DNA from: Natronolimnohabitans innermongolicus JCM 12255
Lineage (GTDB): Archaea > Halobacteriota > Halobacteria > Halobacteriales > Natrialbaceae
Reading direction: 5' to 3'
Length of the DNA: 64,000 nt
Assembly: GCF_000337215.1 (NCBI RefSeq)
Contig: NZ_AOHZ01000081.1
Coordinates: 85,290-149,289, forward strand
Numbering within the stretch: the first letter of the stretch is position 1; each line of letters starts with the position of its first letter. Made by a program: the position numbers and the translations under genes. Below the pieces are notes generated by a model. The model was not told the origin of the DNA, made no database searches, and saw only the letters and a program-made list of their open reading frames with translations. Positions 42,790 through 52,062 of the stretch are shown piece by piece.

Positions 42790-43932
42790 ATGACGCTCGA
42801 GGTTGGCGTACTCGGCTATCGATTCATGGGACAGGCACACGCGAACGCGATGGCGCGACTCCCGATGTTCTTCCCGGACGCGCCGGACGTCAACCGCCGC
42901 GTTCTCGTCGGCCGCGACGAGGACGAACTCGCGGACGCCGCCGACCGGCTCGGCTTCGAGACGACCGCGACCGACTGGGCCGACGTCGTCGACGACGTCG
43001 ACGTCTTCTACAACCTCGGACCGAACCACGTCCACGCCGAGCCCTCGATCGCCGCCCTCGAGGCCGGGACGCCGGTGTTCTGCGAGAAGCCGCTGGCGCC
43101 GACGCTCGAGGACGCCGAAGCGATGGCGGAGGCGGCCCGGGAGGCCGGCGACGACGTACCGGCCGGCTGTGCCTTCAACTACCGGTTCGTGCCGGCGATC
43201 CAGTACGCAAAGCGGCTGCTCGAGGACGGCGAACTCGGCGAGATCCGCCACGTCCGAGGTCGATACCTGCAGGACTGGCTGGTCGATCCCGACGAACCGT
43301 GGTCGTGGCGTCTCGACGAGGAGTTGGCGGGATCGGGCGTGCTCGGCGATCTGGGCGCCCACACGGTCGACCTGCTTCGCTTTCTGGTCGGCGACGACGA
43401 CCTCGCGGGCGAGATGAAACGCGTCAGCGGTCACTGCCGGACGTTCGTCGACGAGCGGCCAGTGGACGGCGAGGGTGGAGACGGAGACGCCGAGACACGC
43501 CCCGTCACCGTCGACGACGCCTACTCCGCACAACTCGAGTTCGAAAACGGCGCGATGGGCACGCTCGAGGCCTCGCGCTACGCCACCGGCCACAAGAACG
43601 ATCACACGATCGAGATCCACGGCTCGGACGGCAGTCTGCGATTCTCACTCGAGCGGCTGAACGAACTCGAGGTGTTGCGAGCCGACGAGAATCGGGGCTA
43701 CGAGACGGTGCTGGTGACCGACGAGAGCGATCCCTACGTCGACCACTGGTGGCCGCCGGGCCACGTCCTGGGCTGGGAGCACACCTTCGTCCACGAGAAC
43801 TACGAGTTCCTCAGTTCGGTCGCCTCGGGCGAGCCGTTCGCGCCGAGTTTCGAGGACGGACTCGCCACGCAGCGCGTCCTCGCGGCGATCGAGGACAGCG
43901 ACGACCGCGGCGAGTGGGTCTCGCTCGCGTAA
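42790..43932 (+). CDS. Gfo/Idh/MocA-family oxidoreductase
   Basis: A 380-aa NAD(P)-dependent dehydrogenase. The N-terminal Rossmann domain begins VGVLGYRFMGQAHANA (GxGxxG variant), and FCEKPLAPTLEDA (EKP motif) marks the cofactor and catalytic site near residue 105. The C-terminal alpha/beta domain has DLGAHTVDLLRF with the catalytic Asp/His and a His-rich HWWPPGHVLGWEH. The ATG at 42790 starts at the Rossmann motif. Likely acts on a sugar or polyol; substrate unknown. Downstream lie an alcohol dehydrogenase and a second member of the family. Confidence 0.87.
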   Translation: MTLEVGVLGYRFMGQAHANAMARLPMFFPDAPDVNRRVLVGRDEDELADAADRLGFETTATDWADVVDDVDVFYNLGPNHVHAEPSIAALEAGTPVFCEKPLAPTLEDAEAMAEAAREAGDDVPAGCAFNYRFVPAIQYAKRLLEDGELGEIRHVRGRYLQDWLVDPDEPWSWRLDEELAGSGVLGDLGAHTVDLLRFLVGDDDLAGEMKRVSGHCRTFVDERPVDGEGGDGDAETRPVTVDDAYSAQLEFENGAMGTLEASRYATGHKNDHTIEIHGSDGSLRFSLERLNELEVLRADENRGYETVLVTDESDPYVDHWWPPGHVLGWEHTFVHENYEFLSSVASGEPFAPSFEDGLATQRVLAAIEDSDDRGEWVSLA

Positions 43933-44089
43933 CCCGCGTCCGTTGATCCGGACGTGGTACCCGCGACCGTCGCCCGATCGAATCGACGAACGGACTCGAG
44001 AGGACGCCGCCGCCGATCGCTCGGCCTCGCTCGCGCGAGTCGAAAATAAACGGGTTACACGTTGCTGTTTCGGTACTGAATCTATACCT

Positions 44090-44099
44090 CATAAACTTT
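44090..44099 (+). promoter_or_regulatory. TATA box of the alcohol dehydrogenase gene
   Basis: CATAAACTTT about 32 bases before the ATG at 44127. Confidence 0.55.
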
Positions 44100-44126
44100 T
44101 GTAGTATCCGGAAGAACCACCGTCCC

Positions 44127-45188
44127 ATGCGAGCTGCCGTAATCGACGAACATGGGGAACCACTCGAGATCGAGGACGTGGCGTATCCGGAGCCACAGCC
44201 CGATCAGGTAATCGTGGAGACGGAGGCGTGTGGGGTTTGCCGGAGCGACTGGCACGCCTGGCAGGGCGACTGGAGCTGGATCGGGGCCGGGGTCCCCGAG
44301 GGCCAGATTCTCGGTCACGAACCCGCCGGCATCGTTTCGGCGGTCGGCGACGACGTCGAGACGCTCGAGGAAGGCGACCGGGTCGCCGTGCCGTTCCACC
44401 TCGGCGACGGCAGCTGTCCGCACTGCCAGGAGGGGCGGGCCAACAACTGCGAGACGGTGATTCCGCTCGGACTCTCGGAGTACTCCCAGGGCGCGTTCGC
44501 CGAGGCCTTCCCCGTCCGCGAGGCCGACTTCAACTGCGTCAAGCTCCCCGACAGCGTCGACTTCACGGAGATGGCCGGCCTGGGGTGTCGGTTCATGACC
44601 GCCTACCACGCGCTGGCCGACCGCGCTAACCTTCGACCCGGCGACTGGGTGGCCGTCCACGGCTGTGGCGGCGTCGGTCTCTCGGCGATCCACATCGCGG
44701 ACGCGATCGGCGCCCACCCGATCGCGATCGACCTCGTCGACGACAAACTCGAGCGCGCCAGGGAACTCGGCGCTCGCGAGACCGTCAACGTGACCGAGGT
44801 CGACAGCGCAGCCCGGGAGGTCCAGGCGATCACCGGCAACGGCGCCGACGTCTCCATCGACGCGCTGGGCGTCGCCGACACCTGCCAGAACTCGGTCAAC
44901 AGCCTCGGCACGCGAGGCACCCACGTCCAGGTCGGTCTGACGACCGGCGAGGAGGCGGGCCAGATCGACCTTCCCGTCGACGTGATGACGATGCAGGAAC
45001 TGGACTTCCACGGCTCCTTCGGCATGCCGCTGGTTCGCTACGAGGAACTGTTCAACCTGATCGCACAGGGCACCCTCGAGCCGAGCAAGATCATCGGCGA
45101 GCGGCTGACGCTCGAGGAACTGCCGGAGACGCTCGCGTCGATGGACGACTACGAGACCGTCGGTATTCCGGTCGTCACCGAGTTCTGA
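44127..45188 (+). CDS. Zinc-dependent medium-chain alcohol dehydrogenase
   Basis: A 353-aa NAD(P)-dependent dehydrogenase. The catalytic zinc site is CGVCRSDWH with GHEPAGIV (Cys, His, Glu). The structural-zinc loop reads GDGSCPHCQEGRANNC: only three cysteines, with Asp where the first Cys normally lies, so zinc binding there is altered or uses Asp. The Rossmann motif is GCGGVGLSAIHIA. A haloarchaeal substrate such as a polyol, sugar or primary alcohol cannot be told from sequence. It is followed by a T-run terminator and the unexplained spacer. Confidence 0.87.
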   Translation: MRAAVIDEHGEPLEIEDVAYPEPQPDQVIVETEACGVCRSDWHAWQGDWSWIGAGVPEGQILGHEPAGIVSAVGDDVETLEEGDRVAVPFHLGDGSCPHCQEGRANNCETVIPLGLSEYSQGAFAEAFPVREADFNCVKLPDSVDFTEMAGLGCRFMTAYHALADRANLRPGDWVAVHGCGGVGLSAIHIADAIGAHPIAIDLVDDKLERARELGARETVNVTEVDSAAREVQAITGNGADVSIDALGVADTCQNSVNSLGTRGTHVQVGLTTGEEAGQIDLPVDVMTMQELDFHGSFGMPLVRYEELFNLIAQGTLEPSKIIGERLTLEELPETLASMDDYETVGIPVVTEF

Positions 45189-45193
45189 AATCG

Positions 45194-45216
45194 GACTCGA
45201 GCGGTTTTTTCGAGTC
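45194..45216 (+). terminator. T-run hairpin terminator after the alcohol dehydrogenase gene
   Basis: GACTCGA (45194-45200) and TCGAGTC (45210-45216) form a 7-bp stem with GCGGTTTTT in the loop. The run of six T is the likely archaeal termination signal. Confidence 0.45.
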
Positions 45217-45662
45217 GCCACGGTTCGCAGAGCGCCGCGGCTCACGGGTAAGTTCGTGAAATCCGGACGGGGGCGGGATCCCGCCCTGGATGAGAGACAT
45301 GAGCTAACTCGAAGCGGGGGCGAGTCCACTTCCGAGCGATCCGGGCACGAACGCACGCATCGGCTGGTCAGCGCGTCATGGTGTCGGTGGAGCGTGTACC
45401 CGGCGGGGCCTTCCGTCCCCGCACTCGGTTCGACGTGAGTCGCCCCCATTGTTATGCAGGCACTTGGCCGTCCGTAGTCACACCAAACCGTTGACAGGCA
45501 TCGGGTAACGCGGCCACAGCGTTGGATTTCGCGGGCTAACGTGCCGCCTGATTCGACCCAGCGTTCCGCTACTCAGCGCATCGGCGGTAGCACGAAAGGC
45601 GGCGCTGATGACCTGCGCACAACGACCACAGAACAATGACGCTATAGCCGCTCAACCAGCCC
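45217..45662 (+). other. Inverted-repeat-rich spacer, possible structured RNA or element remnant
   Basis: About 450 bases without a credible protein. It has several complementary pairs: outer AGCGCCGC (45231-45238) with GCGGCGCT (45599-45606); a 16-base perfect palindrome GGGCGGGATCCCGCCC (45271-45286); GGGGGCGA with TCGCCCCC framing 45317-45450; and GCGGGG/CCCCGC around CCTTCCGT near 45400. Conserved signatures of SRP RNA and RNase P RNA (GAGGAAAGTC) are absent and no tRNA is seen. No TATA box is visible. A remnant of a TnpB-type insertion end is another possibility. Confidence 0.35.
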
Positions 45663-46673
45663 ATGGACAACGTCGACGCGGATCCGATTCGGATCGGTAT
45701 CGTGGGATTAGGATACATCGGGACGACCGTTGGCGAACAGTTTCACCGACGCGCGGACGCAACTGTGAAAGCGCTCTGTGACCTCGACGCCGACCGACTG
45801 GCGACGGTCGGACCGACGTTCGACGTTCCGGACGACAGTCGGTACACCGACTACGAGACGATGCTCGAGACCGAACCCCTCGAGGCCGTCCTCGTCGGGA
45901 CGCCCCACACGCTTCACTACGAGCAGGTCGTTGCGGCCCTCGAACGCGACTGCCACGTCTACTGTGACAAGCCGCTCACGACGGATCTCGAGCGCGCACG
46001 CGACCTCGCCGAACGCGCCGAGGCCGGCGCGGAGACGCTGATGGTCGGCTACCAGCGCCACCTCCAGACGGCGTTTCGAGAGGCGAGAGAGCGCTTTGCC
46101 GACTCGCCGCCGACCTGGCTGACCGCCTCGATGACGCAGGGATGGATCGACGACTCGAGGGGTACCTGGCGGCTCGATCCCGACCTGTCCGGTGGCGGAT
46201 TCCTCTACGACACCGGCAGTCACGTTCTGGACGGCGTGCTCTGGACGACCGGGCTCGAGCCCGAATCGGTCGCGGCGAGCATGGACTTTCACGACGCGGA
46301 CGACCGGATCGATCGGCGCGCCCACCTCGACGTCCGATTCGCAAACGGCGCCACCGGGACGTTCTCGTTCAACGGCGACGCGCCCGCGGTGCGAGAGCAC
46401 GTCCACTGCTGGGACGACGACGGCGCCGTCTACCTCGAGGGCCGTCAGTGGGGGTCGCGGTCGCTGACGGAGATCGATGCCGACGCCGGTGAGTACGAGC
46501 CCTACATCGACGCTCGAGCCGAACGAACGCGCGCTGAGGCCTTCCTCGAGAGCGTTCAGACGGACACCGAGCCGCCGGCGACGGCTCGAGACGCCCTCCG
46601 GGTGACGGCGCTGACGGAAGCGGCCTACGAAGCCGCCAGAACCGGTGAGCGAGTCGAGGTATCCACCGAGTGA
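45663..46673 (+). CDS. Gfo/Idh/MocA-family oxidoreductase, second member
   Basis: A 336-aa NAD(P)-dependent dehydrogenase. GIVGLGYIGTTVGEQF is the Rossmann loop, CDKPLTTDLERA near 105 the EKP-like motif (here DKP), and GGGFLYDTGSHVLDGV near 180 the catalytic Asp/His segment. It differs enough from 42790-43932 to have its own substrate. Convergent with the giant surface-protein gene. Promoter unclear: a CTATAG box is only 18 bases upstream of the ATG. Confidence 0.85.
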   Translation: MDNVDADPIRIGIVGLGYIGTTVGEQFHRRADATVKALCDLDADRLATVGPTFDVPDDSRYTDYETMLETEPLEAVLVGTPHTLHYEQVVAALERDCHVYCDKPLTTDLERARDLAERAEAGAETLMVGYQRHLQTAFREARERFADSPPTWLTASMTQGWIDDSRGTWRLDPDLSGGGFLYDTGSHVLDGVLWTTGLEPESVAASMDFHDADDRIDRRAHLDVRFANGATGTFSFNGDAPAVREHVHCWDDDGAVYLEGRQWGSRSLTEIDADAGEYEPYIDARAERTRAEAFLESVQTDTEPPATARDALRVTALTEAAYEAARTGERVEVSTE

Positions 46674-46773
46674 AGCCGCGCGGCGTGTCGGTAGCCCAGA
46701 CGAGGCTCTTCGGAACCGGCCGGCCGCGTCGGCGTTCCGCTTCGAGTCCCGATAGCGTGCCGGCTGTGGTGAC

Positions 46774-49700
46774 TCATTCCTCGTCCGACCAGAGCATTCG
46801 AACGCCGAGGTAGAGCATTCCGGCGGAAACGGCGCCGATTCCAGCGACCTCGGCGCCGGAGAGCGATCGAAGGAACTCAGCCGGACCCGCATCGTCTTCG
46901 ACGCGAGCGCCCTCGCTCGTCGAGGCGGCCTCGTCACCGGCCCCACCGTCTCGAGGGTCGTCGGAGCCGCTCTCGTCAGGATCGCCCTCTCCGCCCTCGT
47001 CGTCGGAGTCTGAGTCGGGGTCAGTGACCTCCGGAACGCGCTGTTCGGTCACGACCACCGTGTGTTCGCCCGCCCCTAGCTCGAGGAGTCCGGTACTGGC
47101 GCCGCCGACGGATTCGACGGCCTCGTACGACTCGTCGACCAGCCGCATCGGAACGACGTCCGTTGACTCGTCGCCGGCCAGTAGCTCGTCCAATTTGAGC
47201 GTCGCTGATCCCGACTCGCCGACGGTGATTTCGTAGACGGTGCGGACGTCGCCCGGCGGCTCCGGCGCCGCTTCGGGCAGACTGTCCGTGGCGAGCCTGA
47301 CTCGACTCACGGACGCGTCTGCGTCGATCAGGTCGACGTCGTCGACCGCGGTATCCAGCAGCAGTACCGACAGCGGGAGCTGACGCGTTCCGGCGGTTTC
47401 CGAGTCGATCGCGACGGTTCCGGTAAACCGGGTCGGCTCGTCGGCCAACTCGAGCGATGCCGGAGGCTCCACGAACAGCCTCGCGGAATCGCGGTCACTC
47501 GCCTCGATGCGCCGTGGGGCCGACTCGACCGAGATCGACTCGGGCGGAAGCGCCGTCCCCGTCGCGTTCGTGAGCGGCCCCGGCGTGACGTCGATCCCCT
47601 CGATCGGTCGCTGGTTTCCGACTTCGGTCACGACGAACCGTTGTGCAAGGCGCCGGCCCCGAGCGCCGAACACCGCGAGCCGGGTTGGATTCGTTCCGAG
47701 AACGGGCGGACGTTCGGGAATCTCGATTGCCATCAGCGTCATCGAAACGGGCTGTGATCGGTCGGCCGGAACCGACGCCGTCGCGGTCACCGTCACGTCG
47801 GCGTCGGGGTACAGCGTGATCTGCGTCCCGCCCGGAACCGTCCGGACCTCGGCCTCGGCGCCGAACTCGCCACTGGCAGTCTGTTCGATCCCGCTTTCGA
47901 CGATCTCGCCGGTTTCGTCTTCGATTCGCAGCCCGACCTCGGTTCCCGGCGGGTGAAATAGCACGAACGAGGTTGATTTCAGACGACCGGCGACCGACAG
48001 CGAGTGGCTCGCCGTTGAGCCTGGACCGAGCGTCTCATCGAGCAGCGTCGTCGTTTCGCCGCGCAACTCGTCGACTTCCGCGGCCGTCATCGGTCGCTGC
48101 GCCGGCGTCGCCGCGGTCGTATACGGCTGCTGCCGGGTCGAGTTATTCGCGCCCGCACTCACGGTCGGCGAGGCGAACCACCCCGAGTCTTCCTCGCCGA
48201 CGACGGCTGACGTCGTCGCCGTATCCACGTGCCGCCCCTCGAGTACCAGGTGAACGGTGTAGAAGTGCAGCCGGAACTCGTCTTCGACCGGATGGTGGAA
48301 CTGGTACTCGAGCCGGTCGGTATCCGCGGATCCGGACGCGAACTGGCGGGGCGACTCGTTCGCCGAGGGAACGGTCGTGACGAACCCCTGCAGACGCGGC
48401 AGTGAATCTTCGTTAGAACGATCTGAGAAATAAGAGCTGAACCCGAGAATCCGTCCGGGCACCGTCTCGTCGCCGGTGATCTCGTAATCCACGTCGATCT
48501 CTCCCTGCGCCAACTCCATCTCGTCGTCGTCGCTGAGCGAGTCCGTCGGGACGATCGGGTCGTCGGTACTCGTCTCGAGGCCGCCGGACTGGAACCGAAC
48601 CGTTCCGTCGACGACGCCGGTCGTCGGGTCGTCGTACTGTCCCTCGAGCCAGCCGACGATATCCTCGCTGATCAGCCCCAGGGAATCGATATCGTGGAGT
48701 GAATCGAGATGAAGGTCCATGTAGCGCAACACGAGCAGCTCCCGGTCGGAGAGGTCGTCGTACACTGCGGCGAGGTCGGACATCGTCGAGACCGTTCCCG
48801 TCACCGCGGCCGTTTTCTTCAGCATGATCGCCGCTCCGGCCGCCGTCGATCCGGGCTCGGGGACGAGTATCATCGCCGTCCCAACCGCGATGATCCCGAT
48901 GGTTGCACCGATTCCGACGACGTCAGCACCGAGGCCGATTTTGTCAAAGATGCTCCTGTCGGCGTACTCCTCGGAGGCCGCCTTGAGACTGGTGAGATGA
49001 CCGACACCGCGCTGGGTGTCTCTAACCGTTCCGTCCGGCAAGATAACGAGGTCCGTCGGATACGCGCTCTCTCGATCGAGCGTTCCGATTTCGGCCGGAT
49101 CGTCGAGCGTCTCCTCGAGTTGCAAAAACACCTCGAGAACGTGTTCGTGATTGAGCGATTCCGGGGGTTGGGTGTCGCGGAATTCGTCGAGCCTGGCGGT
49201 CGCGTTTCGCGCCGTCTCCAGGGATTCCCGGTACGTTTCGAGGGCGGTGTAGTCGACCTGCTGATCGTCCGAATCGTAGCGGTTGGGTTGATTGAACCAG
49301 TCGTGATCGACCGTCTCGAGGTCGTCGATGTACCGCTGGTATCGCTCGGCGGCTTCTTCGGGGGCTTGCTCGTTCACCCGACCCAACAGGGAGGCGACCT
49401 GCGCGTTCGCAAGCGCGTTCGCTCCGGCGTCGATCGCGAGATCTTTGACGACGTCCTGGATCCCGTCTCGCAGGTCGTGTTCGACCGCACCGTCGCTTAC
49501 CTGCTCCGCAGTGTAGGAGGCGAGTTCGCCCATGAATACCGTCGCTCCGTCGCCGGCATCGACCTCGAGAAGGTCGTCGTCGAGAACGTCGGCCGCCTCG
49601 AATCCCGTTTCGAGGACGGCCTCCCGCCGTTCGTCGATGTGGGATTCGAGCGTTCGTGTAATCGTCTCGAGAACGGGCTCGCGCGTCGCGGTCCCGTCGA

Positions 49701-52062
49701 CGAGGTAATCGAAGTGCGTCTCGCTGGTTAGTCGTACCGTCTCGTCGTGTACGGACCGGTCCCAGAGGTCGAGCGTCGCGGTCCAGATATTTCCGGTGTG
49801 GTGTGCCGGCGGGACGACGACGAGCGAGTAGGCGTTGGCTGCGTCCAGTCCCGTATATCTGACCAGGCCGTCGGGCCCGCTTTCGTGGGCCCGCACGGCC
49901 TGCTCGTCGACGGCGTCGTTGAACAGCAGCTCCTGGCCGTCGACGTCGGAGAGGAAGTGGCCGAGAGAGGAATACCGGCCGTCGACGCCCTCGATATCCG
50001 TCTCGGCGTCCTCGAGGAGATAGACCGTTACCTCCGGAACCGGTTCGGGGTCGCCGTCGCCGGTCGCGTCGAGGATCTCGATCTCGACGCCGGTCGCGTC
50101 CTCGCTGGCCGGTTCGCCGAGCGGGTTGCCACACAGTACGTTCCCTCGACAGTCGGGCGACTCGCCGTCGTACCAGTTTCGGCGAGCGTTGCCGACCGGG
50201 CCGACGTCACCGTCCCCGTCGAAAACCCGGACGTCCTCGCGCTCGATATCGACGAAATTCGTCCGGTGGATACGCCAGTCGCCTTCGGTCCCGCCGGCCC
50301 GGACGCCGTATCGTGCGCGAGCGAGCGTCGACGGACCCTCGATACGCCAGTCGCCGGTGCTGTCTCGAGCGTCGACGACGGTGTTGTCGCCGTCGCCGCG
50401 AAGCGTGACGTTTCGGAGCGTCCAGTCGCCGCTGGAGTTGCGCGCGTCCAGAACCCGCGGTTGCGTTTCGGAGCGATCGTACCCGACTACCGGTTCGACG
50501 GTGACGTCTTCGACCAGCCAGTCGCCGTCGGTGCCGGAGAAATCGATCGCCGGACTGAACCGATCGATACTAATTCCACGGATCGTGGAGTCGGCGTCCG
50601 GCGCCGTCTCAGCATCGATCTCGAACCCGGGGAGTCGAAGCGGTCCATCACCGGGTGCCGCGAGGACGGCGCCGTCGTCGGCTATAATCGAGACCGATTC
50701 GTCGATCGTGACGCTCTCCTCGTACGTTCCGGCACGCACTTCGATCGTCGCCTCGGGAGCGGCGTCGTCGACGGCAGCCTGAATCTCGCGGTACTCCGGA
50801 TCGCCGGGGTCGGCGCTCGCATCGACCACTAACCGGTCGCGAGATCGGTCCGTCCCGTCGGTCCCGACTGCCCAGGCGGTCGGATCGCCGCCCGACGGGA
50901 TCGTGTAGCCCCCGACGACGGAGCCGTCGTTGGCCCGTGCGAGCGCGTTGAATCGATTCCCGTCGCCGTCACCGTACGTCTCCTGTCGCTGGATGCGACC
51001 GGTAGCGTCGACGGAGAGCAGCCAGCCGTTACCGCCGGTCCACCCCGCGGCGACGTAGCCGTCCGCCGTTCGCTCGATCGCAACCGCGGCGTCGCTGTCC
51101 GGCGTCCCGTACGTTTCCTCCCACTCGAGGCCGCCGGTGGCGCCGACCTTGCCGATCCACGCTGAAGGGGTCGAGCGAGTCGGCGGTGTCGTCGTTCCGG
51201 CAAAGACGAAGCCGCCGTCGTGGGCCTCGGTGACAGCGTACGCGATTCGGCTTCCGGCGCCGCCATAGGTCTCGCTCCACTGTTGGTTGCCGCCGGCGTC
51301 GACGGTTCCGATCCACGCGTGACCGTCTCCGGACCCCGATTCTCGAGTGCCGGCGAACACGTATTCGCCGTCTGCAGTTCGAACCACGTCGTACAGTTCG
51401 CCGGCGTATCCGGTCTCGTAGGTCCGATCCCATCGCTCCGTCCCGTCTTCGTCGATCGAGAGCAATCGACCGACGCCCTCGCCGAACGCCCCTCCCTGGT
51501 AGTGGGTGCCGCCCGCGACGACGTAGCCGTTCGTCGGCGTTCGTTCGATGGCGTGAGCGGCGTCGTTTGTTCCCGTCTTTCCGTACGCGGTGAGCCACTC
51601 GAGCGTATCCGGGGGCGCGAACGTTCCGACGGCGGTATCGAGATGCTGCGACCCGCGCGATCCCATTCCCCCACAGAAGACGACGTCACCGCCGGCGCTC
51701 GTCGTAACGTCGAGTGCGGCGTCCGCACCGCCGGGACCGCCAACCGTCTCGAGCCAGTCGACCTGGCCGCCGTGGTCGATCCCGCGGAGGAGAATATTCT
51801 GCGTCCCATCGGCGTCGGTTTCGAACCCGGCGGCGACGACGGTGTCAGACTGGACCTGTGCGAGCCCCTGAACGACGCTGTGTCCCGCCGCGTGATCGTC
51901 GGTCCACTCCCACGTTGCCGTCGCCGATCCGCTCGAGACGGCCCGGACGGCACTCGACTGGGCCGGCTGTCCTTTCGCGATCGATGGGAAGAGACCCAGT
52001 CCGGCGACGCTCCGGAGCAACAGTCGCCGTCGGCGGGAGGGAGGGTCGCCGTCGGCAGTCAT
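46774..52062 (-). CDS. Giant Tat-exported, membrane-anchored propeller/beta-helix protein, 1762 aa
   Basis: Extracytoplasmic by prediction. Residues 1-33 are a Tat signal (RRRRLLLRSVAGLG). About 45-405 hold seven or so repeats of about 50 residues ending in motifs such as ERWDRTYE, QQWSETYGG and LEWEETYG, a propeller-like domain. About 410-632 form a right-handed beta-helix (YREIQAAVDDAAPEATIEV start). About 640-780 is beta-rich; 830-1035 is helical. About 1040-1095 is a Gly/Ala-rich hydrophobic hairpin. Beta-rich domains follow, then an acidic Ser/Gly linker and a C-terminal span (about 1734-1757) with charged WSDEE end. It overlaps the VWA gene by four bases. Adhesion or envelope function is inferred; no homologue is recognised. 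Confidence 0.85.
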   Translation of the reverse strand: MTADGDPPSRRRRLLLRSVAGLGLFPSIAKGQPAQSSAVRAVSSGSATATWEWTDDHAAGHSVVQGLAQVQSDTVVAAGFETDADGTQNILLRGIDHGGQVDWLETVGGPGGADAALDVTTSAGGDVVFCGGMGSRGSQHLDTAVGTFAPPDTLEWLTAYGKTGTNDAAHAIERTPTNGYVVAGGTHYQGGAFGEGVGRLLSIDEDGTERWDRTYETGYAGELYDVVRTADGEYVFAGTRESGSGDGHAWIGTVDAGGNQQWSETYGGAGSRIAYAVTEAHDGGFVFAGTTTPPTRSTPSAWIGKVGATGGLEWEETYGTPDSDAAVAIERTADGYVAAGWTGGNGWLLSVDATGRIQRQETYGDGDGNRFNALARANDGSVVGGYTIPSGGDPTAWAVGTDGTDRSRDRLVVDASADPGDPEYREIQAAVDDAAPEATIEVRAGTYEESVTIDESVSIIADDGAVLAAPGDGPLRLPGFEIDAETAPDADSTIRGISIDRFSPAIDFSGTDGDWLVEDVTVEPVVGYDRSETQPRVLDARNSSGDWTLRNVTLRGDGDNTVVDARDSTGDWRIEGPSTLARARYGVRAGGTEGDWRIHRTNFVDIEREDVRVFDGDGDVGPVGNARRNWYDGESPDCRGNVLCGNPLGEPASEDATGVEIEILDATGDGDPEPVPEVTVYLLEDAETDIEGVDGRYSSLGHFLSDVDGQELLFNDAVDEQAVRAHESGPDGLVRYTGLDAANAYSLVVVPPAHHTGNIWTATLDLWDRSVHDETVRLTSETHFDYLVDGTATREPVLETITRTLESHIDERREAVLETGFEAADVLDDDLLEVDAGDGATVFMGELASYTAEQVSDGAVEHDLRDGIQDVVKDLAIDAGANALANAQVASLLGRVNEQAPEEAAERYQRYIDDLETVDHDWFNQPNRYDSDDQQVDYTALETYRESLETARNATARLDEFRDTQPPESLNHEHVLEVFLQLEETLDDPAEIGTLDRESAYPTDLVILPDGTVRDTQRGVGHLTSLKAASEEYADRSIFDKIGLGADVVGIGATIGIIAVGTAMILVPEPGSTAAGAAIMLKKTAAVTGTVSTMSDLAAVYDDLSDRELLVLRYMDLHLDSLHDIDSLGLISEDIVGWLEGQYDDPTTGVVDGTVRFQSGGLETSTDDPIVPTDSLSDDDEMELAQGEIDVDYEITGDETVPGRILGFSSYFSDRSNEDSLPRLQGFVTTVPSANESPRQFASGSADTDRLEYQFHHPVEDEFRLHFYTVHLVLEGRHVDTATTSAVVGEEDSGWFASPTVSAGANNSTRQQPYTTAATPAQRPMTAAEVDELRGETTTLLDETLGPGSTASHSLSVAGRLKSTSFVLFHPPGTEVGLRIEDETGEIVESGIEQTASGEFGAEAEVRTVPGGTQITLYPDADVTVTATASVPADRSQPVSMTLMAIEIPERPPVLGTNPTRLAVFGARGRRLAQRFVVTEVGNQRPIEGIDVTPGPLTNATGTALPPESISVESAPRRIEASDRDSARLFVEPPASLELADEPTRFTGTVAIDSETAGTRQLPLSVLLLDTAVDDVDLIDADASVSRVRLATDSLPEAAPEPPGDVRTVYEITVGESGSATLKLDELLAGDESTDVVPMRLVDESYEAVESVGGASTGLLELGAGEHTVVVTEQRVPEVTDPDSDSDDEGGEGDPDESGSDDPRDGGAGDEAASTSEGARVEDDAGPAEFLRSLSGAEVAGIGAVSAGMLYLGVRMLWSDEE

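Noticed and set aside
45256..45438. 60-codon plus-strand ORF
   Set aside because: Basic composition and overlap with palindromic sequence; only a faint resemblance to the end of TnpB-like proteins, not enough to call a gene.
45217..45662. SRP RNA or RNase P RNA
   Set aside because: The region looks structured, but the invariant RNase P GAGGAAAGTC and the SRP helix 8 GGAAGGGAGCAG-type motif are missing.
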